From Arcanobacterium haemolyticum (GTDB lineage: Bacteria > Actinomycetota > Actinomycetes > Actinomycetales > Actinomycetaceae): a stretch of DNA of 64,000 bases. The notes below the pieces were generated by a model. That model did not search any database. It had not been told where the DNA came from and saw only the letters and a list, made by a program, of their open reading frames with translations. Of this stretch, positions 18,273-26,065 are shown piece by piece. Position 1 is the stretch's first letter. Every line of letters begins with the position of its first letter. The position numbers were made by a program, and so were the translations under genes. The DNA is taken from NCBI GenBank assembly GCA_021532125.1, contig JADYUX010000003.1, positions 124,001 through 188,000 of the forward strand. The letters run 5' to 3'.

Positions 18273-19967
18273 TTAGAGCTCACCAAGCGAACGCCCGTCA
18301 GCGACCTTCCAGACCTTCCAACCATCGACATCGAGGCGACCCGAGGCGGCCTGCGCAGCGAGAGTCGGATCGGTGAAGACGGCGCCGTTCGAGAGTACGA
18401 GCGTGCCCCACGCGGTGACTTCCGCCTGGTAGGAAATACCGTGGCGGCGCTGCTGCCACACGACGACGAACGGAGCGCGGTGGCGCCGCACAATCGAGAG
18501 AAGGCGCCCTGTGGCGGAGCGGTAATCAGTCTCCGCAGCCTTAGCGACCGCGTCCGAGGAGTATTCCGACGCCTGTTCTTCCGAGATTTCCCTCGAACGG
18601 CGCGGCGTATCATGCTGAGGTGCCGAGCTCTCCCACAGTCGCTGTTCGAGGCGACGCCGGGCCGCCTCGCGCTCCTTAGCTGCCTGTGCAAAGGCCGATG
18701 GCCCAACGTAACCGTTGATCCCGGCGAAAGCCGCAGGCGCATGTGCTGGCTCGGGCGATGATGTCTGCGCTTTGCCGCCCGTGGCCCGGGGGGCCTCCTG
18801 CGGCGTTGGCGGCGCAGGCACCGGAGAGTGCTGGGCCCTCGGAGTTGGTTGCGACTCCGGCACGACGGTGCGCGGCGTCGTGGGCGCGGCAGACACCGGA
18901 TCAGACGCCGATGATCGCGTGGGCGGGGTCGGAGTTACACCTGTAGCCAATTCTGCGGGTGCTATCGGTTCGACGTGCTTGGCCGGTTGCGTAGGTGCTG
19001 TCGACGAGTCCTCCGCAACACGGGAACGGCGCTTGGGAAGGGTGTAGGTCGGCGCAACAGGTTCGGGCGTTGCCGTATTTTGGGCCGGCACCGTTCGCGA
19101 TGGAGGAGCGACAGCAGGCGCGGGAACAGTAGCGGCGTCCTGAGAAAGTGCGGCTGCGTTGGAAGTTGTGGCTGGCTGAGTGCCGGTTGCCTGGGTTGCA
19201 GCGTTGTAGCGCCCGCGCCGGCGACGAGGCACGTCACGGCGGGCAGCGACATCGGCCAGCGTGCGGAGGGGCTCACCGGGTTCAGCTATGTGGCGCGCCG
19301 GTGCCTCCGGTGGCACCGAAGATGTCTTCGCACGTGCGGGAGCATCCTCTCCACGGTCTGTCGGAACCTCCGGTTCGTCGATATGGCGCAGCGCCCGCCA
19401 TGCGCGAGCACCCCCCAACATGCCGAAGGCGTTGGTGTGCGCTCGAACCTCCTCGAAGGACACAAGGACTTGCGAGCCGCCGTCGTGAACCGAGGCCAAG
19501 CTGACGTTGAGGCCGGCTCCAGACAGGGCCTGGATAGCTGGGCGAACGTCGTCGTCGAGAGAAAGAACGACGAGGAAAAGGCGCGGGCCCGGTGCCGGAT
19601 GTGGTTCGCATGCGTCAAGGAAGGTACGCCAATCACCGGGGAATGCCGTCGCCCCCGGTCCATAGAGCGCGGCGAGCTGTGAGCGTGAAAGCTCCACGTG
19701 TCCACCAGCGCGGGCGAGTGCCGAAAGCAATTCAGCCGAGTCGAGGCGTGCGAGAACTTCGACCGTGACGATTTGGCCGGTGGGGTCAAGCGCGATGAGT
19801 GACTCGCGCTCTCCGCTTTGCCAAGCAACGGGGAAAAGCGGGACATCGAGAAGATCGACGACTCGCTCGCGGATCGCTGCAATTGCCTGCGCTACTACCC
19901 CCGAGTCGGCAAGTTCCACGTACTGCGCTGGTACAAGCCGGCCACCTTCGAGAGCGAACACCGCCAT
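18273..19967 (-). CDS. RAMA-domain protein with Pro/Thr-rich linker, function unknown
   Basis: A 564-residue protein of unknown function. Residues about 1-190 form a compact N-terminal region beginning MAVFALEGGRLVPAQ, with a mixed alpha/beta pattern (LFLVVLSLDDDVRP, AGLNVSLASVHD). A long Pro/Ala/Thr-rich, probably disordered linker follows (about 200-420). The C-terminal 90 residues end ...GRLDVDGWKVWKVADGRS, with AEVTAWGTLVLSNGAVF before it. This resembles the RAMA domain, found in some restriction, methylation and nucleic-acid-associated proteins. GGAGGAGGG 8 bases upstream selects the ATG at 19967 over one at 20006. A role in DNA handling is possible but not shown. Confidence 0.7.
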   Translation of the reverse strand: MAVFALEGGRLVPAQYVELADSGVVAQAIAAIRERVVDLLDVPLFPVAWQSGERESLIALDPTGQIVTVEVLARLDSAELLSALARAGGHVELSRSQLAALYGPGATAFPGDWRTFLDACEPHPAPGPRLFLVVLSLDDDVRPAIQALSGAGLNVSLASVHDGGSQVLVSFEEVRAHTNAFGMLGGARAWRALRHIDEPEVPTDRGEDAPARAKTSSVPPEAPARHIAEPGEPLRTLADVAARRDVPRRRRGRYNAATQATGTQPATTSNAAALSQDAATVPAPAVAPPSRTVPAQNTATPEPVAPTYTLPKRRSRVAEDSSTAPTQPAKHVEPIAPAELATGVTPTPPTRSSASDPVSAAPTTPRTVVPESQPTPRAQHSPVPAPPTPQEAPRATGGKAQTSSPEPAHAPAAFAGINGYVGPSAFAQAAKEREAARRRLEQRLWESSAPQHDTPRRSREISEEQASEYSSDAVAKAAETDYRSATGRLLSIVRRHRAPFVVVWQQRRHGISYQAEVTAWGTLVLSNGAVFTDPTLAAQAASGRLDVDGWKVWKVADGRSLGEL

Positions 19968-20106
19968 TTGCACGTCCCTCCTCCGGGCGTCATCCGCAAC
20001 GCCCATCCATCTCTTAAGCCTAGTCGAATCCTGACTATGCTCCCACAGTAGCCTGGGGATTCGGTGAGGATTCCCCCGCTAACTCGGAGGAAAAGTCGCG
20101 ACGCGC

Positions 20107-23019
20107 TCACATCCGCGCACACGCCGTGCCGTCGCGCAAGAGTTCCGCGAGGTGCACGCCGTGCGCGCCGGCGAGTTGTTCGGCCTGGGTTCGGCAGGAG
20201 AAGCCATCGGCGAGATAGACGGCCTGTGGCCGTGCGCCTCGAAGTGCCGGCAAAAGTCGTTTGTTCGCGATCGCAACGGACACATCATAGTGGCCCTGTT
20301 CCATACCGAAGTTTCCAGCCAAACCACAACAGCCGGAGACCTTATGCACGCGTGCTCCGGCCTTTCGGAGAAGCTCCTCGTCGGCCTTCCATCCCATGAC
20401 AGAGTGGTGGTGGCAGTGAGGTTGAGCGACGATCTCCATTCCTCCCAGGTCAGGAGGAGTCCATCCCTTGCCAGGGCCCAGCGGCGCCGGGGCGGTCAGG
20501 AGCTCAGCGAGAGTGAAGGTCATGTGTGAGACCAGCGTAGATCGGGGATCGTCCGGCAGGAGGTCGAGCAGATCGGATCGAAGGACACCCGTGCATGAGG
20601 GTTCGACTCCGACGATGGGGATGCCTTCAGCAGCGAAGGGAGCGAGCACGTTGAGGAGTTTCGTGAGCCGCTTCTTCGCTGTGCTGAGCTGTCCTGTTGA
20701 GATTGCAGTGAGCCCGCAGCATGCCTGTTCGGGTGGGAGAAGGACCGTGTAGCCGGCAGCTTGGAGCACGTCGATCATGGCGCGGGCGCCTCGGCTATCG
20801 AGCGTTTCGGAAAACGAATCCGCCCAGAGCAGTACATAGCGTTGGGTATGAGAGGACGACGTCCGCGCAGTGAGATGTTGCCGGGTCGCCGCCACGGCGT
20901 GTGCCTCAGCACTTCGTGAAAAGCGCTCGGTGGCGAAGGGCGGCATCGCGCGCCGTGGATCGATCCCGGCGAGGCGGAAACTGAGCCTGCGCACGAATCC
21001 GATGGACATGATGGAGTTTGCGAGACGTGCCACGCCAGGCAGTGCCGTCACAAGGCCGGCGAGTGTCGGCAAATTCCCCAAGGTGTAGTGCGTGCGCGGG
21101 CGTATCTTGCCGCGGTAGGCGCGATAGAGGGCTTCGCTTCGATAGCGTGCGACGTCGATTCCTGTGGGGCAGTCGCGTGAACATGCCTTACATGAGAGGC
21201 AGAGGTCGAGAGATTCCATGAGCTCGGGCGAATTCCAGCCGCTGACGAGTTCGCCGTTTGCTAATTCTTGGAGCACCCGAGCTCGGCCGCGAGTGGCATC
21301 TTTTTCATCTCGGGTGGCATCGTAGGACGGGCACATGAAGAAGCCGGCATCAAAGCGGTCAGCTCGGCAATTCCCCACACCTGTGCACCTGTGGACGGCG
21401 CTCGTCATATCGCCATTGTCGTCGTCAAAGTGGAACCCACCCGCGTAGGACAACAGCCGCGCGGCGGGGCGCCGCAAGTGAGAATCGACAGCGTCGGGAG
21501 CGACGAGAACCCCGGGGTTGAGAAGATTCGTCGGATCGAAGATACGCTTAACCTCGCTGAAGATCTCCATGATGCGCGGGGAGTACATGCGCGGCAAGAG
21601 CTCTGACCGGGCTCGTCCATCTCCATGCTCCCCCGAGAGCGAACCTCCATAGCGTGCGACGAGATCTGCGCCCCGCTCCATAAAGTCCCGGAAAGTGGCC
21701 ACTCCTTCGCTGTTCTCCACGGGAAAGTCGATACGCACGTGCACGCAGCCGTCACCAAAATGGCCGTACATGAGGCCGTCGAGCCCGAGAGAATCGAGGA
21801 GGTCACGTAGGTCACGTAGGTAGCTGCCGAGTTTTTCCGGAGGTACGGCTGAATCTTCCCAGCCTGGCCAGGCGGCGTGCCCCTCGGGTGTCCGCCCGCC
21901 GAGTCCGGCGCCGTCTGCCCGGATTCTCCACAGTTCGGTGGCTTCGGGGCCAGCAGGGCAGATCCGCACGGAAGTCGTATGCGCCGCCTGAGCAACAGAT
22001 TCCGCCTTGCGGAGGGCCTCCTTGCCGTCGTTTGCACCGACTTCAATAAAGAGCCACCCTCCACCCGGAGGAAGGTCAGGAACGCTGCCTTTGGCCCGGC
22101 GAACGACATCGACAAGGCGAGCATCGATCCCCTCGATGGCGAGCGGTCGAAGTGGAAGGAGGCGCGGAACGTCGTCTGCAGCCGCCGCCATGTCGGGATA
22201 TCCGAGGACGACGAGGGTTGGGCTGTCAGCGACAGGCACGAGCCGAACGGTCGCCTCCGTGACAATTCCGAGAGTTCCTTCAGTTCCCACGAAAAACCGC
22301 GCAACGTTCTCGTTGTGTTCGGGAAGGAGATGTTCGAGCGAGTAGCCGGAGACTTGGCGTTTGAACGTGCCCAATTCTGTGCGGATCGCTGCGAGATGAT
22401 GCGTTGCTAGGGAACGCAGTTCGTCGAACGCGGTGTGCGCTGAGCCCTCGCGAGATGAGGGCGACTGAAGCGCTGACGCCTGCCGGCCGTTGAGCCTCCA
22501 CCGCGTGCCATCCGCCAGAACAACCTCAAGCGCTTCAACGTTATCGGCCGTTCGACCATATGCCACGGCGTGAGGGCCACAGGCGTTGTTCCCGATCATT
22601 CCACCGAACGTTGCCCGATTCTGAGTGGAAGGGTCGGGACCGAAACGCAAGCCGAACGGCGCCGCCGCGCGTTGAAGATCGGCCATGACAACGCCTGGCT
22701 GGACACGAGCGGTCCGCGCCTCGGGGTCGATCGCGAGGATGGTGTTCATGTGCCGGGAAAAATCGACGACGATGCCCGGACCAATCGCATTTCCCGCGCA
22801 CGACGTTCCCGCTCCTCGCGCCGTCACGGGTACGGAGAATTCTCGTGCAGCGGCGAGCGTGGCCGTCACATCGTCAGCATCACGAGGGAAGACGACGACG
22901 AGCGGCGGGATTCGATAGTTGGAGGCATCTGTCGCGTATTCGGCGCGGCGGCGCGACGAATCGTCAACCTCACCTCGAAGGCTCGCGCGAAGCCGCGTGA
23001 CAAGATCAGTGCTGTTCAT
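20107..23019 (-). CDS. FAD-linked oxidase fused to Fe-S binding domain (D-lactate/2-hydroxyacid dehydrogenase type)
   Basis: A 970-residue flavo-iron-sulfur oxidoreductase combining GlcD- and GlcF/GlpC-like parts. The N-terminal FAD-binding-4 domain has RGAGTSCAGNAIGPG and FGGMIGNNACGPHA. The central substrate cap ends with SLSGEHGDGRARSELL. A ferredoxin-like segment CLSCKACSRDCPTG and an upstream Cys cluster follow. Two CCG motifs (EQACCGLTA and SGCCGLAGNFG) bind a further cluster. The arrangement matches quinone-linked D-lactate or D-2-hydroxyglutarate dehydrogenases that pass electrons to the membrane. AAGGAGGAG precedes the ATG. It is transcribed alone or read through from the feo genes upstream. 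Confidence 0.88.
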   Translation of the reverse strand: MNSTDLVTRLRASLRGEVDDSSRRRAEYATDASNYRIPPLVVVFPRDADDVTATLAAAREFSVPVTARGAGTSCAGNAIGPGIVVDFSRHMNTILAIDPEARTARVQPGVVMADLQRAAAPFGLRFGPDPSTQNRATFGGMIGNNACGPHAVAYGRTADNVEALEVVLADGTRWRLNGRQASALQSPSSREGSAHTAFDELRSLATHHLAAIRTELGTFKRQVSGYSLEHLLPEHNENVARFFVGTEGTLGIVTEATVRLVPVADSPTLVVLGYPDMAAAADDVPRLLPLRPLAIEGIDARLVDVVRRAKGSVPDLPPGGGWLFIEVGANDGKEALRKAESVAQAAHTTSVRICPAGPEATELWRIRADGAGLGGRTPEGHAAWPGWEDSAVPPEKLGSYLRDLRDLLDSLGLDGLMYGHFGDGCVHVRIDFPVENSEGVATFRDFMERGADLVARYGGSLSGEHGDGRARSELLPRMYSPRIMEIFSEVKRIFDPTNLLNPGVLVAPDAVDSHLRRPAARLLSYAGGFHFDDDNGDMTSAVHRCTGVGNCRADRFDAGFFMCPSYDATRDEKDATRGRARVLQELANGELVSGWNSPELMESLDLCLSCKACSRDCPTGIDVARYRSEALYRAYRGKIRPRTHYTLGNLPTLAGLVTALPGVARLANSIMSIGFVRRLSFRLAGIDPRRAMPPFATERFSRSAEAHAVAATRQHLTARTSSSHTQRYVLLWADSFSETLDSRGARAMIDVLQAAGYTVLLPPEQACCGLTAISTGQLSTAKKRLTKLLNVLAPFAAEGIPIVGVEPSCTGVLRSDLLDLLPDDPRSTLVSHMTFTLAELLTAPAPLGPGKGWTPPDLGGMEIVAQPHCHHHSVMGWKADEELLRKAGARVHKVSGCCGLAGNFGMEQGHYDVSVAIANKRLLPALRGARPQAVYLADGFSCRTQAEQLAGAHGVHLAELLRDGTACARM

Positions 23020-23100
23020 CGCTCCTCCTTGCCACTATTCTGCCCCGCGGATCACGGGAATCGTCGGCAGGTCTGGCAGTCGGACAGCACCCACCATAGG

Positions 23101-23415
23101 CTAGTGAACCGACAAGGGACATCCCGCACAGTGAACACGGGCCTCATCACTGAGAACGGCATCTGCCGAGCACGCGCCCAGGCCCGAGGAACACAAAGAT
23201 GAGGCGCTCGTGAGCATGCCTAAACGTTCGAAGTGGTCGGCCATCGTCGACACGAAAATCTCCGATACCCCGCACGCTGCCGCGGCCGAACGGATCGTCG
23301 CTCCGCCGCGCAACTGTGCCAACACCCGGTCGGTGACGCTGGCCGGGCGACCATCACCCGCTGCTCCCACTACCGGCGCCGTGCCGCCCGAAGCGCGAAG
23401 AGCCTTGAGAATCAT
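23101..23415 (-). CDS. FeoC-like small protein with C-terminal Cys cluster
   Basis: A 104-residue protein at the end of the feo operon. An Ala-rich helical region (GATIRSAAAACGVSEIFVSTMADHFERLGML) looks like a winged-helix/HTH fold. The C terminus carries four Cys in the pattern C-x6-C-x13-C-x2-C (CSSGLGAC and CAGC), suited to an Fe-S cluster or iron sensing. The frame is open to 23460, but the ATG at 23415 overlaps the feoB stop as ATGA and is the better start. FeoC proteins regulate or stabilise FeoB. The assignment is by position and layout rather than by a strong motif. Confidence 0.7.
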   Translation of the reverse strand: MILKALRASGGTAPVVGAAGDGRPASVTDRVLAQLRGGATIRSAAAACGVSEIFVSTMADHFERLGMLTSASSLCSSGLGACSADAVLSDEARVHCAGCPLSVH

Positions 23416-25550
23416 ACGAACAAGCTGCCGATCTGGAAGATTCCCACGGCCAACACCCACGCCACAACAAGCTGGACGAGCACAGCGAGAGCCGTGCGCT
23501 TACCACCGATGAGCTTGGCCTGCTCAGCAACCGTCGCCATACACGGGGTGTAGGCGAGGACAAACACGAGGAAAGCGATAGCCGCAATCTGTTCGTACCC
23601 CGGGCCAGCCGACTTTTCGAGTGAAGCATGGAGAAGGCCCGGCAATTCACCCAGATCACTGCCGCCATCTTCGGCGTCACCCGCAGCCTCGGGGTCCATG
23701 TTGTAGGACGTCACGATCGAGGACACAACGGTTTCCTTTGCGACGAAACCTGTCATGAGTGCGCCCGTCATATGCCATTCACCAAAGCCCGTAGGAGCAA
23801 ATACTGGCTCAAGAACACGCGCAGTCGCACCGTAGAGAGAATCCTCCATGGCGAGCTCAGGATCAGCAAACGACGAACCTTCGGAGTTTGAACCCACAGG
23901 AATTGCCGACATGAGCCATACGACCATCGTCATAAGAACGATGATCTTCCCGGCACCGGTCACGAACGTCCATGCGCGCGTCCACGTCGACTTCGCCATA
24001 ACCAACAGGCGAGGAACCTGGTACGCGGGCAGCACAAGCATGAGTGGGGCGGCCGCCTCGTCGCGAGTAATAAAGCGCTTGAGCACCCACGCCCCCAGCA
24101 CAATGAGAATAAGCGACATCACGTACATCGCCCACACAACGGTGCCAGCACTTCCCGGGAAGAACACCTTGGCGATCATGAGGTAAATGGCAAGGCGGGC
24201 AGCACACGACGTGTACGGAGTGATGAGAACCGTGACGAGGCGCTGACGCGCCGACGGGATCGTGCGTGCAGCGGCCAACGACGGAAGGTTACAGCCGAAT
24301 CCCATGATGAGCGGGAGGATAACGCGCCCATCCAATCCGATCTTGCGCATGAGGCGATCACCCAAGAAGGCCACACGCGCCATGTACCCAGAATCTTCAA
24401 GAACAGAAAAAGCCGCGTAGATGACGAACATCAGGGGGAAGAAACTTGCCACCACGCCAAGGCCCGTAGCCAGGCCATTAACGAGAAGGGAGTGCACCCA
24501 CGTGTCGGCCAAACCCACCTGACCTAAACACCACGCAAGCCCATTCGCCAGCGAAATCGCTCCGTCGTCGGTCGAAGAAAATCGCGCATCGAACCAGTCC
24601 TGGAGCGGCCCAACCCACGTGCCAGCCAACATGAAAAGCAGCCACAGCAAGCCGAAGAAGATGAGAGTACCGGCGACGGGGTTAAGAAGAACACGATCAA
24701 GTTTGTCCGATCGCGAGAAGTTTCCCGTGGCTCCCTCTCGTGGCCGGATATCTTGCTCAATAGCATCGACCCAGCCAAAAATGCCAGCAGCGCGCTCCAT
24801 ATCGTCGCCACCGTGCACATCCAAGACATGCGTCGGCGAGACAGGCAAATGACACGTGCACGGGCCCGGGATGCCGCTCTCGCATCCCGTCACTTCAGCG
24901 GCTGCAGTAGCCGAATAACCTGGCGCATCAGGATCGGGGGCGATGCCGATAACACGCGGACGCGTACGAATCGCGGTGCGCACCATATCGTCGAGCAACC
25001 CGTATTGCCCACTCGTTCGCGGGTCAATGACCATGACAGGGATTCCCAGAAGCGCTGCGAGCTTCGTCGTATCAACTGGCTCGTCGTTCTGTTGGGCGAC
25101 GTCAGCCATCGTGACAACCGCCGCGACCGGCTGGCCCGTCTGAGCGATCTGCGCGAGAAGGTAGAGCGAACGCGTCATGGAGCCGCCGTCAAGAACGGCG
25201 AGGATAAGGTCGATGCTCTGCCCTGCGGCGGGATCAGTCATCGAACCCGGAGCACTCGACACCGTTTCCGTAACGACTTCTTCGTCGGGGCTTGTCGGGA
25301 TGAGCGAGTAGGTGCCCGGAAGGTCGAGGATCCGAGCGCCGAGGGATTTCCAGCGCCCAGCCATGACCTGAACCGTGGTTCCAGGGGCATTGACAACCTT
25401 TTGGCGAGCGCCTGTCACGTGGTTGAAAATCGTCGACTTCCCGACGTTGGGATTGCCGACGAGGACGATCGTCGGCTCCTTCTTCGACGGATCGAGCGTG
25501 AGGACAGGGGAAGCTGGCGCCGACGACGGGCCGCAGTTCGGGCAGCTCAC
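23412..25550 (-). CDS. feoB: Ferrous iron transporter B
   Basis: GTPase-coupled Fe(II) uptake permease of the inner membrane, 712 residues. The G domain has G1 VGNPNVGKST (31-40), G3 DLPGTYSL, and guanine-recognition and switch regions, followed by a helical spacer. The membrane part (from about 290) has about ten segments, including the conserved GFGCNLPSLAAARTI and CAARLAIYLMI. The N terminus carries an extra MSCPNCG segment whose Cys pair might bind metal. It overlaps feoA upstream and the feoC-like gene downstream by 4 bases each, so the three genes are one translationally coupled unit under the iron box at 25826. Confidence 0.96.
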   Translation of the reverse strand: MSCPNCGPSSAPASPVLTLDPSKKEPTIVLVGNPNVGKSTIFNHVTGARQKVVNAPGTTVQVMAGRWKSLGARILDLPGTYSLIPTSPDEEVVTETVSSAPGSMTDPAAGQSIDLILAVLDGGSMTRSLYLLAQIAQTGQPVAAVVTMADVAQQNDEPVDTTKLAALLGIPVMVIDPRTSGQYGLLDDMVRTAIRTRPRVIGIAPDPDAPGYSATAAAEVTGCESGIPGPCTCHLPVSPTHVLDVHGGDDMERAAGIFGWVDAIEQDIRPREGATGNFSRSDKLDRVLLNPVAGTLIFFGLLWLLFMLAGTWVGPLQDWFDARFSSTDDGAISLANGLAWCLGQVGLADTWVHSLLVNGLATGLGVVASFFPLMFVIYAAFSVLEDSGYMARVAFLGDRLMRKIGLDGRVILPLIMGFGCNLPSLAAARTIPSARQRLVTVLITPYTSCAARLAIYLMIAKVFFPGSAGTVVWAMYVMSLILIVLGAWVLKRFITRDEAAAPLMLVLPAYQVPRLLVMAKSTWTRAWTFVTGAGKIIVLMTMVVWLMSAIPVGSNSEGSSFADPELAMEDSLYGATARVLEPVFAPTGFGEWHMTGALMTGFVAKETVVSSIVTSYNMDPEAAGDAEDGGSDLGELPGLLHASLEKSAGPGYEQIAAIAFLVFVLAYTPCMATVAEQAKLIGGKRTALAVLVQLVVAWVLAVGIFQIGSLFV

Positions 25551-25771
25551 GCAATCACCTCGGCCTCGATGTGACGTGCTGAGCGGTGATCGACCGCAAT
25601 ACGCGAACCTGCGACATTAAGGACAAGGCCGCCAAACGCGCCTTTGAGGGCAACGATCGCTTCTTTACCAGGACGCAATCCAAGTTCCTTCAACCGGAGC
25701 TGATGGCGTTCCGGCAGGTCCACCTTCGTCAAGCGCACGCGGGTACGGCGCGGAGATTCGCTGAGCAACAT
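25547..25771 (-). CDS. feoA: Ferrous iron transport protein A
   Basis: A 74-residue SH3-like protein that works with FeoB. The core pattern LPERHQLRLKELGLRPG and the ending VAGSRIAVDHRSARHI fit the FeoA family. It is the first gene of the feo operon, and its last codon and stop overlap the feoB start. The DtxR/IdeR-type box about 55 bases upstream implies repression when iron is plentiful. Confidence 0.92.
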   Translation of the reverse strand: MLLSESPRRTRVRLTKVDLPERHQLRLKELGLRPGKEAIVALKGAFGGLVLNVAGSRIAVDHRSARHIEAEVIA

Positions 25772-25825
25772 GTCTAAGCCTCACAAACGTAAGCCAGCCG
25801 GTAACGGCGGCAACTTTCACATATG

Positions 25826-25844
25826 TAAGGTTAGCCTTCCCAAC
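25826..25844 (-). promoter_or_regulatory. Iron box (DtxR/IdeR operator) of feoABC
   Basis: TAAGGTTAGCCTTCCCAAC matches 14 of 19 positions of the DtxR consensus TTAGGTTAGCCTAACCTAA, including the central GGTTAGCCT. It lies about 55 bases upstream of feoA. Iron-loaded DtxR/IdeR binding here would shut off ferrous uptake. Confidence 0.75.
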
Positions 25845-25942
25845 CACCTCATATCTATGACGAGCGGCCCACGCAGCTAAGATGTAAGTTTTCCATTTTA
25901 TTAACGACGAAAACACGGAGAACTCGGTAGCGCCACACGTAG

Positions 25943-26027
25943 CAACGTCCCCATATAACAAGGAAGGCATTCTGCCCCGTCCATATGCACCTCCAATGTC
26001 TCAACGTCCCCGCATAACAAGGAGGGG
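25943..26027. repeat. Imperfect direct repeat between feoA and ppdK
   Basis: CAACGTCCCCATATAACAAG (from 25943) and CAACGTCCCCGCATAACAAG (from 26002) are near-identical copies 59 bases apart. The gap 25772-26065 also holds the iron box, one ACGACGAA octamer (25904) and the ppdK terminator. Confidence 0.7.
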
Positions 26028-26052
26028 CGATAGCCTCACGGCTACCGCCCCT
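26023..26052 (-). terminator. Terminator downstream of ppdK
   Basis: A 13-base stem with one mismatch and a 4-base loop (left arm 26023-26035, right arm 26040-26052). On the minus strand it follows the ppdK stop by 14 bases and is trailed by CCTTGTTATG. Confidence 0.7.
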
Positions 26053-26065
26053 CTCGTTAGCTAAC

